DNA of 64,000 nt from JBFXCS01 sp050181915 (GTDB lineage Bacteria > Actinomycetota > Thermoleophilia > Miltoncostaeales > Miltoncostaeaceae): NCBI GenBank assembly GCA_050181915.1, contig JBFXCS010000003.1, positions 372,001 to 436,000 of the forward strand, written 5' to 3'. The notes beneath the pieces are model-generated. The model had not been told where the DNA came from. It did no database searches and saw nothing but the letters and a program-made list of their open reading frames with translations. Numbering within the stretch: the stretch's first letter is position 1; each line of letters starts with the position of its first letter. Positions 1 to 8,363 of the stretch are shown in pieces. Both the position numbers and the translations under genes were made by a program.

Positions 1-124
1 CCGCGCCGAGGCCGGGGATGACCGCCGCCACGGTGAGCGCGGTGGGGTGGAGGCTGCGCGGGACGAGCCGCACGACCGGCGCGAGCACCACCTCCTTGCG
101 ACGGCGCAGCGCGCGGTCGATCAT
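1..124 (-). CDS. CDP-alcohol phosphatidyltransferase, N-terminus (partial)
   Basis: The minus strand reads from an ATG at 124 off the left edge of the window, giving 41 residues. They contain the pattern K-E-V-V-L-A-P, then L-V-P-R-S-L-H-P-T-A-L-T-V, then an I-P-G-L-G-A segment. This is how the N-terminus of CDP-alcohol phosphatidyltransferases runs into the first membrane helix. The family transfers a phosphatidyl group from CDP-diacylglycerol to an alcohol to make phospholipid headgroups in the membrane. The catalytic D-x2-D-G-x2-A-R motif would lie outside the window, so the assignment rests on the N-terminus alone. Confidence 0.5.
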   Translation of the reverse strand, partial: MIDRALRRRKEVVLAPVVRLVPRSLHPTALTVAAVIPGLGA

Positions 125-260
125 CGGCGCACCCGGCCCGGCAAGGATCGTTTGCGTGACCGGAGACACCCTCTCACCATGCCTCGCGCCCGGTGCCGCC
201 ACCGTCCGCCGGGTTCACCCACGGACCGACCGGCATCGACGTGGGGGCTAGTCTCGCCGG

Positions 261-1058
261 GTGCTCGACGCGTTCCCCACGCCCTCCGCCGACGCCGTCC
301 CGTGGGTGTCGGTCGACCAGATGCGCGAGGTCGACCGGCTGATGGTCGACGAGCTCGGGGTCTCGCTCGTCCGCATGATGGAGAACGCCGGCCGGTCGCT
401 GGCAGTGGTCGCCCGGTCGATGCTGGGGGGAGGCGTTGCCGGACGGCACGTCACCGTGCTCGCCGGTCCCGGTGGCAACGGGGGCGGAGGGCTCGTCGCC
501 GCGCGTCACCTCGCGAACGCCGGGGCCGAGGTTCGCGTCGACCTCTCGCTCCGAGAGGCCGCGGTGGCGGGTGTCCCCGCGGAGCAGCTCGCGATCTTGC
601 GCCTGATGGGCGTGGAGGTCACCGACCGGCCCACCCCAGCCACCGCCGGCCCCACCGACCTGGTGATCGACGCGGTCCTCGGGTACGGCCAGAGGGGCGC
701 CCCCCGTGGCCTCGCCGCCGCACTCATCGAGGCCACGGCGGGCCGTCGCGTGCTGGCGCTCGACGTGCCGAGTGGTCTCGACCCCGACTCGGGCGCGATG
801 CACCAGCCCGGCGTGCGCGCCGAGGTCACGATGACGCTTGCGGCGCCGACCCACGGACTGGGCGCGCCGCGCGCCGCGCGCGCTGTCGGCCGGTTGCTCA
901 TCGCCGACATCTCCGTGCCCCCCGCCCTCTGGCCACGGGTCGGAGCCGGCCCGCCCGCGGGCGCCGGGCTGTTCGATCGCGGGCCGATCGTCGCGCTGGC
1001 GACACCTCCCCGGACCGCGGACAGCCCGGCCTCGCGGAGCGTGCCGCTCAGCGCCTGA
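261..1058 (+). CDS. nnrE: NAD(P)H-hydrate epimerase (YjeF N-terminal domain)
   Basis: This 265-residue protein matches the YjeF N-terminal fold, which epimerises damaged NAD(P)HX so that a dehydratase can repair it. Near residue 16 it has the family opening V-x-x-D-Q-M-R-E-V-D, then R-M-M-E-N-A-G-R, and a glycine-rich nucleotide loop A-G-P-G-G-N-G-G-G-G near residue 70. The acidic A-L-D-V-P-S-G-L-D segment is near residue 170. The usual C-terminal dehydratase domain of two-domain Nnr proteins is absent. The start is the GTG at 261. It is divergent from the CDP-alcohol transferase and convergent with the next gene, whose end it overlaps by 11 bases. Confidence 0.85.
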   Translation: MLDAFPTPSADAVPWVSVDQMREVDRLMVDELGVSLVRMMENAGRSLAVVARSMLGGGVAGRHVTVLAGPGGNGGGGLVAARHLANAGAEVRVDLSLREAAVAGVPAEQLAILRLMGVEVTDRPTPATAGPTDLVIDAVLGYGQRGAPRGLAAALIEATAGRRVLALDVPSGLDPDSGAMHQPGVRAEVTMTLAAPTHGLGAPRAARAVGRLLIADISVPPALWPRVGAGPPAGAGLFDRGPIVALATPPRTADSPASRSVPLSA

Positions 1059-1374
1059 GGCCGAACAAGCCCCGGCGCGCCGGCGCGGCGTCGTCGATGA
1101 CCTGTACGCCCTTCCAGAAGGCGACGTGCCCGGTGATCTCCTGCGCGGCCGGCTTGGGCTGCGGGTAGGACCACGCCGCCCCGGCGTTGACGTCATCGCC
1201 GACGCGCACGTCGTAGTAGCTCGCCGTGCCCTTCCACGGGCAGACCGACGTCTTCGCGCTCGGCGCCAAGGAGGCTTCGGCCACGGAGGCCTCGGGGAAG
1301 TAGTGGTTGCCCTCGACCACCTTGGTCTCGTCGCTCTCGGCCAGCACCGCACCGTTCCAGATCGCCCTCACCAT
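1048..1374 (-). CDS. DUF427 domain protein
   Basis: This 108-residue protein has the DUF427 signature: a short beta-rich domain with W-N-G, a V-V-E-G-N-H-Y-F-P segment, and C-P-W-K-G-T-A-S-Y-Y near residue 45. It also has a W-S-Y-P-x-P stretch and ends with the H-V-A-F segment typical of the family. DUF427 proteins are small soluble proteins of unknown biochemical role found widely in actinobacteria. The ATG at 1374 fits the usual family N-terminus M-x-R-A-x-W. It converges on nnrE with an 11-base overlap. The family call is firm; the function is unknown. Confidence 0.85.
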   Translation of the reverse strand: MVRAIWNGAVLAESDETKVVEGNHYFPEASVAEASLAPSAKTSVCPWKGTASYYDVRVGDDVNAGAAWSYPQPKPAAQEITGHVAFWKGVQVIDDAAPARRGLFGLRR

Positions 1375-1536
1375 GATCGGCTCCTCGTCTCGGGTTCTCC
1401 CTCACGGAAGCAGGGCCACCACGGGGTTCCGGTCCGCCGTGTTCATGCGTGAACGCCGGGCCGGTGCGGCTGATCCGGTCGGGCGTAGCGTCGCATCACG
1501 ACGACGCCGTCGTCGACATCGGGACGAGGGGGGACC

Positions 1537-1707
1537 ATGATCGCCGAATATCACTGCCAGTCCTGCAACGAGACCTTCCGCGAGGACACCGTCGATGGGG
1601 TCCTGAAGCGCGCCGCCGCCCACAACCACGAGCACCACGGCGGGCCGGAGGCGATCACGCCCGAGCTGGAGGCCCAGCTGCGCGGCGCGATCACCCAGAC
1701 CGGGTGA
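1537..1707 (+). CDS. small DUF1059-like zinc-binding protein
   Basis: A 56-residue ORF starts with ATG at 1537 directly after a GAGGGGGG ribosome-binding sequence. It contains Y-H-C-x2-C with the C-x2-C pair at residues 7 and 10, F-R-E-D-T, and a helix R-A-A-A-H-N-H-E-H-H-G rich in histidine. The pattern of one C-x2-C pair plus a histidine cluster resembles DUF1059-type small proteins and suggests a metal site. Its stop overlaps the GTG of the next gene, so the two are probably translationally coupled. The 97-residue product encoded at 6450-6743 shares its core pattern. Confidence 0.6.
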   Translation: MIAEYHCQSCNETFREDTVDGVLKRAAAHNHEHHGGPEAITPELEAQLRGAITQTG

Positions 1708-1934
1708 CCGGGCCGGCCGACGGGTGCGCCCGGACGCCCTCCTCGCGGGGGGCGGACGGGCCGGCGGCCCCGCTCCCCGCCGAGACGACCGATCCGGTCG
1801 TCTGCCGTGACTGCGGCAACGTCTTCGGGCGCGGCGCCGAGGCGGGGACGGTGTGCCCGTACTGCGCGGGCCCCCTCAATCGGCTGCCCGGCGCTCGTGA
1901 GGCTTTCGGCGGACCGGCGGGGGAGGCCGCATGA
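1704..1934 (+). CDS. small zinc-ribbon protein
   Basis: The GTG at 1704 overlaps the preceding stop and opens a 76-residue frame ending at 1934. The first 35 residues are low complexity. The C-terminal half holds two metal knuckles, C-R-D-C-G and C-P-Y-C-A-G, about 15 residues apart, as in rubredoxin-like zinc ribbons. It lies between the 56-residue zinc-binding protein and the Crp/Fnr regulator and overlaps both, so the three form one transcription unit with the FAD oxidoreductase that follows. No function can be assigned beyond metal binding. Confidence 0.5.
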   Translation: MTGPADGCARTPSSRGADGPAAPLPAETTDPVVCRDCGNVFGRGAEAGTVCPYCAGPLNRLPGAREAFGGPAGEAA

Positions 1935-2668
1935 GCGGGCGGGGGAGCGTCGCGCGACGCCTCGCGGTGACCGACGTCCTTGCGGGCCTCGCGCTCATGC
2001 AGCGCCAGGCGGCCATGTCGATCCTGATGCGGGGGCCGATGGCCCGTTGGGCCGAGGGGACCTCCGGACCGCTCCACACCGGATCAGCCGGGCTCTCGAT
2101 CGTCAAGTCGGGTCTGGTCGAGGTCGTGGCGACCACCGAGGACGGCCGCGACCTGGTGCTCGCCGAGGCGGGCGACGGCGAGGTCCTCACGTGCCCTCCC
2201 GTCGGCCTCGCCGACGGCGAGGTGGTCATGCGGGCTCTGGCCGACAGCTGGGTCTGCCCGCTCGACCACGGCCACCTGCGCGACCTGACGCCGTACCCGA
2301 GCGTGCTCATGGGCCTGCTCGAGCAGACCGTGCAGCGCGTCGAGGAGGCCCAGGCCGCCGCACTGAGGCTCGCCCACCGGCGGGTGGAGGATCGCGTGTT
2401 GTTGGCCCTGCGCGCGCTCGCCGCGCGCGACGGCCGGGTCACCGCGGACGGGGTGCGGATCGCTCCGGTCCTGCACCGCGACCTGGCGCGCGTCGCCAGC
2501 GTCACCCGGCCGGGCGCGACCCAGGCGCTCGCCCGGCTCGAGCGGGAGGGGCGGCTGTCTCGCGAGGAGGACGGCTCGATCCTCCTCCTCGGCGCCAGCG
2601 TCCCCCCTGCCAGTTGCCGGCGCGCCGCCACCGTTCCGCCGGCCCTCGCACGGGTGCTGAAGTCATGA
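1931..2668 (+). CDS. Crp/Fnr family transcriptional regulator
   Basis: This 245-residue protein has the two-part layout of Crp/Fnr regulators. Residues about 15-120 form a cyclic-nucleotide-binding-like beta roll, with I-V-K-S-G-L-V-E-V and a G-R-D-L-V-L-A-E-A-G-D-G-E-V segment. Residues about 130-225 form a dimerization helix and a Crp-type winged helix, with R-D-L-A-R-V-A-S-V-T-R-P-G as the recognition element. There is no N-terminal Fnr cysteine cluster, so oxygen sensing by [4Fe-4S] is not supported. Its start overlaps the zinc-ribbon gene and its stop overlaps the oxidoreductase start by ATGA. It is a candidate regulator for the nitrogen-oxide genes, which is inference. Confidence 0.8.
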   Translation: MSGRGSVARRLAVTDVLAGLALMQRQAAMSILMRGPMARWAEGTSGPLHTGSAGLSIVKSGLVEVVATTEDGRDLVLAEAGDGEVLTCPPVGLADGEVVMRALADSWVCPLDHGHLRDLTPYPSVLMGLLEQTVQRVEEAQAAALRLAHRRVEDRVLLALRALAARDGRVTADGVRIAPVLHRDLARVASVTRPGATQALARLEREGRLSREEDGSILLLGASVPPASCRRAATVPPALARVLKS

Positions 2669-4047
2669 ACGACGCGGTGGACCTGATCATCGTCGGGGCG
2701 GGCATGGCGGGGATGAACGCCGCAGCGCGGGCGGTGGGCGCCGGCGCCAGCGTCGCGATCATCGAGCGGGGACGGGTCGGCGGCACCTGCCCCACCCGCG
2801 GCTGCATCCCAACCAAGGCCCTCATCCGCAGCGCGGAGGTCGCGCACGAGATCCGGCGGGCCGAGGAGTTCGGCATCCGCGTCGGCTCGGTGGAGATCGA
2901 CTTCGCCGCCGTCATGGGGCGCGTGCGCGGGATCATCGACCGCGGGTCGCGGGGCGCGCAGGGGTGGCTCGAGTCGCTGCCGGGCGTGGAGCTGATCGCC
3001 GGCGAGGCGACCTTCGAGGGCCCGGAGGCCGTGCGGGTCGACGACCGGGTGCTCACCGCGCCGCGCGTCATCGTGGCCAGCGGCGCGGAACCCAGCGTGG
3101 TCCCGATCCCCGGGCTCGCCGACACACCGCACATGACGAGCGACGACCTGCTCGCCCTCGACGAACTGCCCCGGCGGCTGCTGATCGTGGGCGCCGGCCC
3201 GATCGCGCTGGAACTCGGGCAGGCGCTGGGGCGCCTGGGCTCGCGGGTGACGATGGTCGAGGTGGCGCCGGCCTTCCTGCCGGCGGCGGAGACGGAGCTC
3301 GCAGGCGCCCTGCGCGGCCACCTCGAGGAGGAGGGTCTCGAGATCCTCGTGGGAGCCCGCATCGACGAGGTGGCGCCCGGGCCCGCCGGCGGGGTCGTCA
3401 TGCGCGTCGGGCACGCTGGACAGGACCACGCGCTCGAAGCCGACGCGCTCCTCGTGGCCGCGGGACGGTCCGCCAGCACCGAGGCCCTAGCGCTGGCCGC
3501 CGCAGGCGTCGAAGGGGACCGGAGGGGCATCCCCGTCGACGGACGGTTGCGCACGAGCGCGGGGAGCGTATGGGCGGCGGGCGACGTCCTCGGGCCGTCG
3601 TGGGGGCAGTTCACCCACGTCGCCCGGCGCCAGGGCGTGGACGTCGCCGAGAACGCACTCGGGCTCGATCCGCACGACGTGCCTCGGGACGTCGGGCCTC
3701 GGGCGATCTTTACCGACCCCGAGCTCGTCTCGATCGGATTGACCGAGGACGCCGCCCGTGCCGCGGGGCATGAGGTGCGGATCGGCTCCGGGCGCTTCTC
3801 CGGCGGCAAGGCGCGCGCCTGGGGCGAGGAGCGTGGAATGGTCAAGGTGATCGCCGAAGAGGGCACCGGGCGTCTGCTGGGCGCGCATGTCCTCGCCTAC
3901 CACGGGGCCGACCTGATCCACCCGGTCGCCGTCGCCATGCAGGCCGGGAACGGCACCGGGGAGCCGATCCGCCGCGCGTTCCACGTCCACCCGACCCTCG
4001 GCGAGGTCGTCAAGTCGGCGGTGGAGGCGAGCCAGCCGGACTCCTAG
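2665..4047 (+). CDS. FAD-dependent pyridine nucleotide-disulfide oxidoreductase (dihydrolipoamide dehydrogenase-like)
   Basis: This 460-residue flavoprotein begins with the FAD-binding G-A-G-M-A-G motif near residue 11. It has the redox-active pair in G-G-T-C-P-T-R-G-C-I-P-T-K near residue 42 and a second dinucleotide fold G-A-G-P-I-A-L-E-L-G near residue 175. The FAD motif W-A-A-G-D-V is near residue 305, and the class I dimerization domain includes H-V-H-P-T-L-G-E, which supplies the catalytic His-x4-Glu. It would move electrons between NAD(P)H and a disulfide substrate. E3 complex genes are absent nearby, so its partner is unknown. The ATG at 2665 overlaps the Crp stop. Its last 38 bases overlap the convergent MalT-like gene. 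Confidence 0.85.
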   Translation: MNDAVDLIIVGAGMAGMNAAARAVGAGASVAIIERGRVGGTCPTRGCIPTKALIRSAEVAHEIRRAEEFGIRVGSVEIDFAAVMGRVRGIIDRGSRGAQGWLESLPGVELIAGEATFEGPEAVRVDDRVLTAPRVIVASGAEPSVVPIPGLADTPHMTSDDLLALDELPRRLLIVGAGPIALELGQALGRLGSRVTMVEVAPAFLPAAETELAGALRGHLEEEGLEILVGARIDEVAPGPAGGVVMRVGHAGQDHALEADALLVAAGRSASTEALALAAAGVEGDRRGIPVDGRLRTSAGSVWAAGDVLGPSWGQFTHVARRQGVDVAENALGLDPHDVPRDVGPRAIFTDPELVSIGLTEDAARAAGHEVRIGSGRFSGGKARAWGEERGMVKVIAEEGTGRLLGAHVLAYHGADLIHPVAVAMQAGNGTGEPIRRAFHVHPTLGEVVKSAVEASQPDS

Positions 4048-6385
4048 TGGGCGCGCCCGGGGTGGGGCGGGGACGCGGATGGTCGCCGGTCGGCCGGAGG
4101 TCCAGCTCAGCGGCGCGGCGCACGGCGTCCGGCCGGCCAGACACGCCGAGCTTGCGGTAGAGGCCCCGCAGGTGCGTCTTGACCGTGTTGCGGGAGAGGT
4201 GGAGGCGCTCGCCGATCTCCCGCACCGTCAGCAGGCTGGGTAACAGATCGAGGACGTCCTGTTCCCGGCTGGTCAGCGGCTCGCGCAGCGGAAGGCCCGC
4301 CGCGGTGCGGGCGTTCCGTTCGGGCCGCAGGCGGTCCTCCTCCTCAAGCAGCCGCCGGATGGCGGACCCCGCATCGACGCAGGGCCCGAGGACCGCCCTG
4401 GCCTCGCGCAGCAGCGCCCGGGCATCGCGCTCCTCCCCCCTCTCTCGGCGAAAGCGCGCCAGCGCGACCGACGCGGCGCCGATGAGGATCGGTCCGCCGC
4501 CCCGGGCGAGTCGGACCGCGCACGTGAGCTCGTCCTCCGCGTCAGCGGTGCGACCGCCCGCGGCGGCGGCGTCGCCCAGGACCATCCGCGCCAGGGCGGC
4601 CGGGGGCATGTCGGCGAGGCAGTGGGTAGTGGCGTCGGCGAGCGCGTCCGCCGCCTCCTGCGGCGCCGCGGGATCGGCGCGGTCGGCACGCCATGCGGCC
4701 AGATGCGACCGTGCATGGAACAGCACGAGCTGCTGGTCGTGGGCGCCGGCCACCTGCATCGCCTCGTCGAGATGGACCGCGGCGTCGGGGCTCCCACTCC
4801 AGTAGAGGGCGGCGCCGAGCGCGTCGTGGGCGCGGGCCCGCCCCGGTCCGTCGGCGTGCTCGATGGACGCCGCCCGCCGGCCCCAACGCACCGCGGCTCC
4901 GAGATCACCGCGCAATCGGTGCAGGTGCGATCGCGCGATAGCAGCCGAGCCCGCGATCGAGGTGGCCCCAGGTAGCGCGGGCGCCGGGCCCGGGCTGCGC
5001 TCGGCCGACCGAAGCCATCCCTCCACGGAGCCCAGCCGGCCGAGCGTGAGAGCGGTCCAGGCGGCCGCCAGGCCGAGGCGCGGGTCGCCGTGCAGGAGCT
5101 GCTCGGGAAGCGCGTCGAGCCAGGTCGCCACGGTGTGCACGCGCCCGTGGTTCGAGTGGTGCAGCCACGCGGTGGCGACGAGGGCGGCCGCGTCCGCGTC
5201 GTCCCCCGCGGCAAGTGCGTGGGTCACCGCCGACGGCACGTCTCCCGCCTGCCGGTACCAGGCGCTCGCGCGCCGGTGCAGTCCGGGCTCGAGGTGCGGC
5301 TCGGTCTCGCGCAGCTCACGGGCCAGCGTCTCCCGGAAGAGCTGGTGGTACCGGTAGGCACCCCGGTGGGAGTCGAGCGGGGTGATGAAGAGGTTCGAGC
5401 GCTCCAGCTCCGCGAGGGCCCCCCGGGACCCGCTCACGTCGAGCACCGCATCGCACAGCGGGGCGCTCAGCCGGGCGAGGATCGACGTGCGCCGCAGGAA
5501 CGTCCTGAGCTCGGGGCGGAGGGCGGCGATCACCTCGCCGCCGAGGTAGTCGACCAGGTTCCGGTCGTCGCCGGAGAAGTCATCCACGAATCCCTCGCGG
5601 TCGTCGCGCGACGCGAGCGAAAGGCCGGCGAGGTAGAGGGCGGCGGCCCAGCCCTCGGTGCGGCGCCAGAGGCGGTCGAGCGCCTCATGTCCGAGGCCGA
5701 GCGCGAGACGCCCGTTGAGGAGCGCCCCAGCCTCGTCCCGAGCGAAGCCCAGATCGGCCGACCGGAGCTCGACGAGCTCGCCGCGCGCACGAAGACGTGC
5801 GAGCGGCAGCGGAGGCTCGGTCCGGGTCGCGATCACCACGCGCACCCCCGCGGGCGCATGCTCCAGGAACCAGGTCATCTGGGCGTGAATCCGAGAGTTG
5901 GTGATCACCTGGAAATCGTCGAGCACCAGGGTGAGCGGGCGGCGCCGCGCCGCGAGGCCGTTGAGCAGGCGCGAGATCGACTCCTCGGGCACCACACCGG
6001 CCGCCACGGGGGTCCGCAAGGGAATCGGCGCCGAGACCCGCGCGAGGGCCTCGGCGACGTAGGACCAGAACTGCACCGGGTCGTCGTCGAGGGCGTCGAG
6101 TGCGACCCAGGCGACGTCCATGCCCGGCTGAGCGCGCCGCTGCCAGTCGGCGAGCGCCGTGGTCTTGCCCCAGCCGGCGGGGGCCGCCAACAGGATCAGG
6201 CGCGCTCCGAGCGCCGCGTCGATGCGGGCGGCCGCTCCGTTCCGCGCGATCTGGCCCGGGCGGTCGGGTGGGGGCTGGAGCTTGACGTCCAGCAGCACGG
6301 GGCCGTCCCGCGGCCCCGACGCCGTCACACCGACCCGCATCGCCGACCCCCCGTCACGCACCGCTTCCTGGGTGGACGGTGGCAC
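4010..6385 (-). CDS. LuxR family ATP-dependent regulator (MalT-like, large)
   Basis: The 791-residue product has the layout of large MalT-type regulators. A STAND-type ATPase carries the Walker A A-P-A-G-W-G-K-T near residue 68, V-L-D-D-F near residue 160, and the R-T-E-P-P-L-P-L-A-R-L-R-A-R-G-E-L segment. A long helical TPR-like middle follows, then a C-terminal LuxR helix-turn-helix (L-T-S-R-E-Q-D-V-L, L-S-R-N-T-V-K-T-H, near residues 715-775). Such proteins activate promoters after binding ATP and an inducer. An internal ATG at 6340 is an alternative start. Its target genes are not evident. Confidence 0.85.
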   Translation of the reverse strand: MPPSTQEAVRDGGSAMRVGVTASGPRDGPVLLDVKLQPPPDRPGQIARNGAAARIDAALGARLILLAAPAGWGKTTALADWQRRAQPGMDVAWVALDALDDDPVQFWSYVAEALARVSAPIPLRTPVAAGVVPEESISRLLNGLAARRRPLTLVLDDFQVITNSRIHAQMTWFLEHAPAGVRVVIATRTEPPLPLARLRARGELVELRSADLGFARDEAGALLNGRLALGLGHEALDRLWRRTEGWAAALYLAGLSLASRDDREGFVDDFSGDDRNLVDYLGGEVIAALRPELRTFLRRTSILARLSAPLCDAVLDVSGSRGALAELERSNLFITPLDSHRGAYRYHQLFRETLARELRETEPHLEPGLHRRASAWYRQAGDVPSAVTHALAAGDDADAAALVATAWLHHSNHGRVHTVATWLDALPEQLLHGDPRLGLAAAWTALTLGRLGSVEGWLRSAERSPGPAPALPGATSIAGSAAIARSHLHRLRGDLGAAVRWGRRAASIEHADGPGRARAHDALGAALYWSGSPDAAVHLDEAMQVAGAHDQQLVLFHARSHLAAWRADRADPAAPQEAADALADATTHCLADMPPAALARMVLGDAAAAGGRTADAEDELTCAVRLARGGGPILIGAASVALARFRRERGEERDARALLREARAVLGPCVDAGSAIRRLLEEEDRLRPERNARTAAGLPLREPLTSREQDVLDLLPSLLTVREIGERLHLSRNTVKTHLRGLYRKLGVSGRPDAVRRAAELDLRPTGDHPRPRPTPGAPTRSPAGSPPPPT

Positions 6386-6449
6386 CCGCTGCGCCGGCGC
6401 GACCGCGGCGGGGTTCGCGGGCGGACCAGCCCCGCGAACTGCCCGCCGT

Positions 6450-6743
6450 CTACGCCGCCCCGTTCAGGACCTCCAGGTCGGGCGTGATGGCCGACCCGTG
6501 CCGGTTGGCAGCCGCGCGTCTGATCACCGCATCCGCCGTCCTCTCGCCGAACAGGCCGGTGCATGTGCCGCATTCGTACCGGAGCCCGTGCTCCTGGTCG
6601 ATCGCGTTGCCCACCAGTCCCGGAGACGCCTCGTCGCGTAAGGCCTTCCCCACCTCATCCGAAGGCCTGGAGGCCGACAGCGCCTCCCTCATCCGTCCGC
6701 TCGCCAGGAGCAGGACGGTCAGGACTCCCGTCCCGACTCCCAT
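6450..6743 (-). CDS. small membrane-anchored zinc-binding protein, paralogue of the 56-residue protein
   Basis: Starting at the ATG at 6743 the product is 97 residues. A hydrophobic N-terminus (G-V-G-T-G-V-L-T-V-L-L-L-A) may be a signal or membrane anchor. It is followed by a polar linker and a C-terminal unit Y-E-C-G-T-C, F-G-E-R-T, R-R-A-A-A-N-R-H-G. The same spacing of Y-x-C-x2-C, F-x-E-x-T and R-A-A-A occurs in the 56-residue protein encoded at 1537-1707. An in-frame ATG at 6845 would add a non-conserved extension, so the shorter form is preferred. Function unknown; a metal site is likely. Confidence 0.5.
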   Translation of the reverse strand: MGVGTGVLTVLLLASGRMREALSASRPSDEVGKALRDEASPGLVGNAIDQEHGLRYECGTCTGLFGERTADAVIRRAAANRHGSAITPDLEVLNGAA

Positions 6744-6849
6744 CGCCCCTCCCTCCGTCTGGTCTACCCGTGAGGGGATGATCCCGCCGCCGCGGTCGGT
6801 TGTCTTCGCCCGGGGCGGAGGTTCACCCGGGGTGAGCGACGGCACGCGG

Positions 6850-7122
6850 TCATCCCATGTCCCGCTCCGAAGCCCCCACCCGGCGCGCCGAGATGTAGCC
6901 GATGCTCGAGACGCACCAGGGGATCAGGTAGTTGGCTGCGATCTTCAGCATCAGGAGCGCGTCGATGTCCCCCGACGCGATCCGGTCGCCCTGGTTGATG
7001 ATCGTCAGCAGCGTCCCAACGACGAGCGCCACGGTGATCGTGCGCCGCATGGCCGCCGCGTCCCCGCAGTGCTCGACGCACGACCTGACCACGCTCGGCC
7101 GGGGCGCCTCAGAGGTCGCCAC
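6850..7122 (-). CDS. NrtS-like nitrate/nitrite membrane protein
   Basis: This 90-residue protein resembles NrtS, a small membrane protein linked to nitrate and nitrite transport. It has one helix V-A-L-V-V-G-T-L-L-T-I-I-N-Q-G-D, then L-L-M-L-K-I-A-A-N-Y-L-I-P-W-C-V-S-S-I-G-Y. The I-N-Q-G-D and Y-L-I-P-W-x-V-S signatures are typical of the family. The GTG start at 7122 overlaps the anti-sigma factor gene by 14 bases, so it is the last gene of the sigma factor transcript. Its presence fits the nitrate reductase genes and narK at the far end of the window. The family call rests on remembered signatures. Confidence 0.65.
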   Translation of the reverse strand: MATSEAPRPSVVRSCVEHCGDAAAMRRTITVALVVGTLLTIINQGDRIASGDIDALLMLKIAANYLIPWCVSSIGYISARRVGASERDMG

Positions 7123-7771
7123 TCGCCACCGTGGTCCGCGGGGAGGGTGGACGGTCGCCGGTCGTGATGTCGACCCCTGTCCATTCCCCGGCGGGGATCT
7201 GCAGCATCACGACGCAGCGGCCCTCGCCGTCGGGCGTAAACGTGCCCCCCGACACCGCCCCGTCGGCGCCGGTCAGCCACAGCCCGTAGTAGAGCCCGCC
7301 GCCGTGGGGGAGGCCGCTCGCGACGATACGGACCGGCACGCGACCGCCCTCGGCGAGCCCCACCTCCACCTGCGCGGTGACCGCCTCGGAGCCGGACGTC
7401 GCCATCCGCACCACCCGCTCGGCCGTGAAGCCGGCCGGGCTCCCTCCGTCGTCGCGGGTCGCGAGCACCCCGACGAGGGCACCGAGCACGAGGATCGCGC
7501 AGGCGGCGGCGACCCAGCGCCACCTCGCGGCGGGCCGCACCTCCTGCCCGCCCGCGCCGGGAATGGCCAGGATCCGCCGCTCCAGCCGGGCCGAGGGTAG
7601 CGAGACGTCGTCCAGGGCGCGCAGCCCCGCGTCGATCTCCCTCAGGCTGCCCAGACGCGCCCGGCACCGTTCGCAGCCCTCGAGATGGGCGCTCAGCTCG
7701 GGGTCGTCGGCGGCCGCCGGGCGCAGCCCGACGAGCTCGGGCAGCCGCAGGACGGCATCCTCGTGCCTCAT
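7109..7771 (-). CDS. anti-sigma factor (RskA-like)
   Basis: This 220-residue membrane protein begins with a zinc-binding anti-sigma domain: H29-x3-C33-x2-C36 in H-L-E-G-C-E-R-C. A single transmembrane helix follows near residues 85-105 (W-V-A-A-A-C-A-I-L-V-L-G-A-L-V-G-V-L), then an extracellular C-terminal domain of the anti-sigma-K type (G-L-Y-Y-G-L-W-L-T). It should hold the partner ECF sigma factor inactive at the membrane until a signal releases it. It overlaps the sigma factor gene by ATGA and the NrtS-like gene by 14 bases. The redox genes divergent from the pair suggest a thiol or oxidative cue, which is inference. Confidence 0.85.
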   Translation of the reverse strand: MRHEDAVLRLPELVGLRPAAADDPELSAHLEGCERCRARLGSLREIDAGLRALDDVSLPSARLERRILAIPGAGGQEVRPAARWRWVAAACAILVLGALVGVLATRDDGGSPAGFTAERVVRMATSGSEAVTAQVEVGLAEGGRVPVRIVASGLPHGGGLYYGLWLTGADGAVSGGTFTPDGEGRCVVMLQIPAGEWTGVDITTGDRPPSPRTTVASGDL

Positions 7772-8337
7772 CGCCCCTCCGCGAGCTCTGCCAGCCGGGC
7801 GAGGCCCCGCCGGATGCGCGACTTCACCGTCCCGAGGGGCTCATCGACGCGCGCGGCGATCTGCGTGTGGCTGAGACCGGCGAAGTACGCGAGGCGGATC
7901 ACCTCCCGCTCGCGATCGGGGAGGCGCGTCAGCGCCCCTCGCAGCCAGAGGGCGTCGATCATCTCCTGCTCACGGGAGGGCACGGGGCGCTCGAACGGCT
8001 CGGGGACCGGCTCCGGAAGGGTCACCCGGGCGACGTTCAGGGCGCTGTTGCGCGCGACGGTCATCAGCCAGCCCGCCGGCTCGCCCCGGCGAGGATCGAC
8101 CGTCGCGGCGAACCGCCAGACCCGGGCGAAGGCCTCCTGAGCGGCATCCTCTGCGGCCTGGGGGTCGCGAAGGATCGCCCGGCAGAGCCCCAGCACCGCC
8201 TCCCCGTAACGCCGCCAGAGAGCGTCGAAGGCCGTCTCGCTGCCACCGGCGATCAGCCGGAAGAGCTCGGCGTCGTCCAGATCGGAGACCGGTCGGCGAC
8301 GACGCCGGATCGCGCTCAGCGGGCGTGGGGCGTCCAT
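7768..8337 (-). CDS. ECF RNA polymerase sigma factor (SigK-like)
   Basis: This 189-residue protein has sigma region 2 at about residues 22-95 (D-A-L-W-R-R-Y-G, A-E-D-A-A-Q-E-A-F-A-R-V-W-R) and region 4 at about 130-185 (L-P-D-R-E-R-E-V-I-R-L-A-Y-F-A-G-L-S-H-T-Q-I-A, G-T-V-K-S-R). It lacks regions 1 and 3, as expected of an ECF factor. It forms an operon with the overlapping anti-sigma factor. An inverted repeat sits in the 101-base gap to the divergent thioredoxin-like gene, which is a likely target promoter of this factor. Confidence 0.9.
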   Translation of the reverse strand: MDAPRPLSAIRRRRRPVSDLDDAELFRLIAGGSETAFDALWRRYGEAVLGLCRAILRDPQAAEDAAQEAFARVWRFAATVDPRRGEPAGWLMTVARNSALNVARVTLPEPVPEPFERPVPSREQEMIDALWLRGALTRLPDREREVIRLAYFAGLSHTQIAARVDEPLGTVKSRIRRGLARLAELAEGR

Positions 8338-8363
8338 GTACCGGTTCTACACCGCGGGGGAGC

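Noticed and set aside
5090..6487. 465-codon plus-strand frame opposite the MalT-like gene
   Set aside because: Antisense of a protein with Walker and LuxR HTH motifs; Arg/Gly-rich without fold-like pattern.
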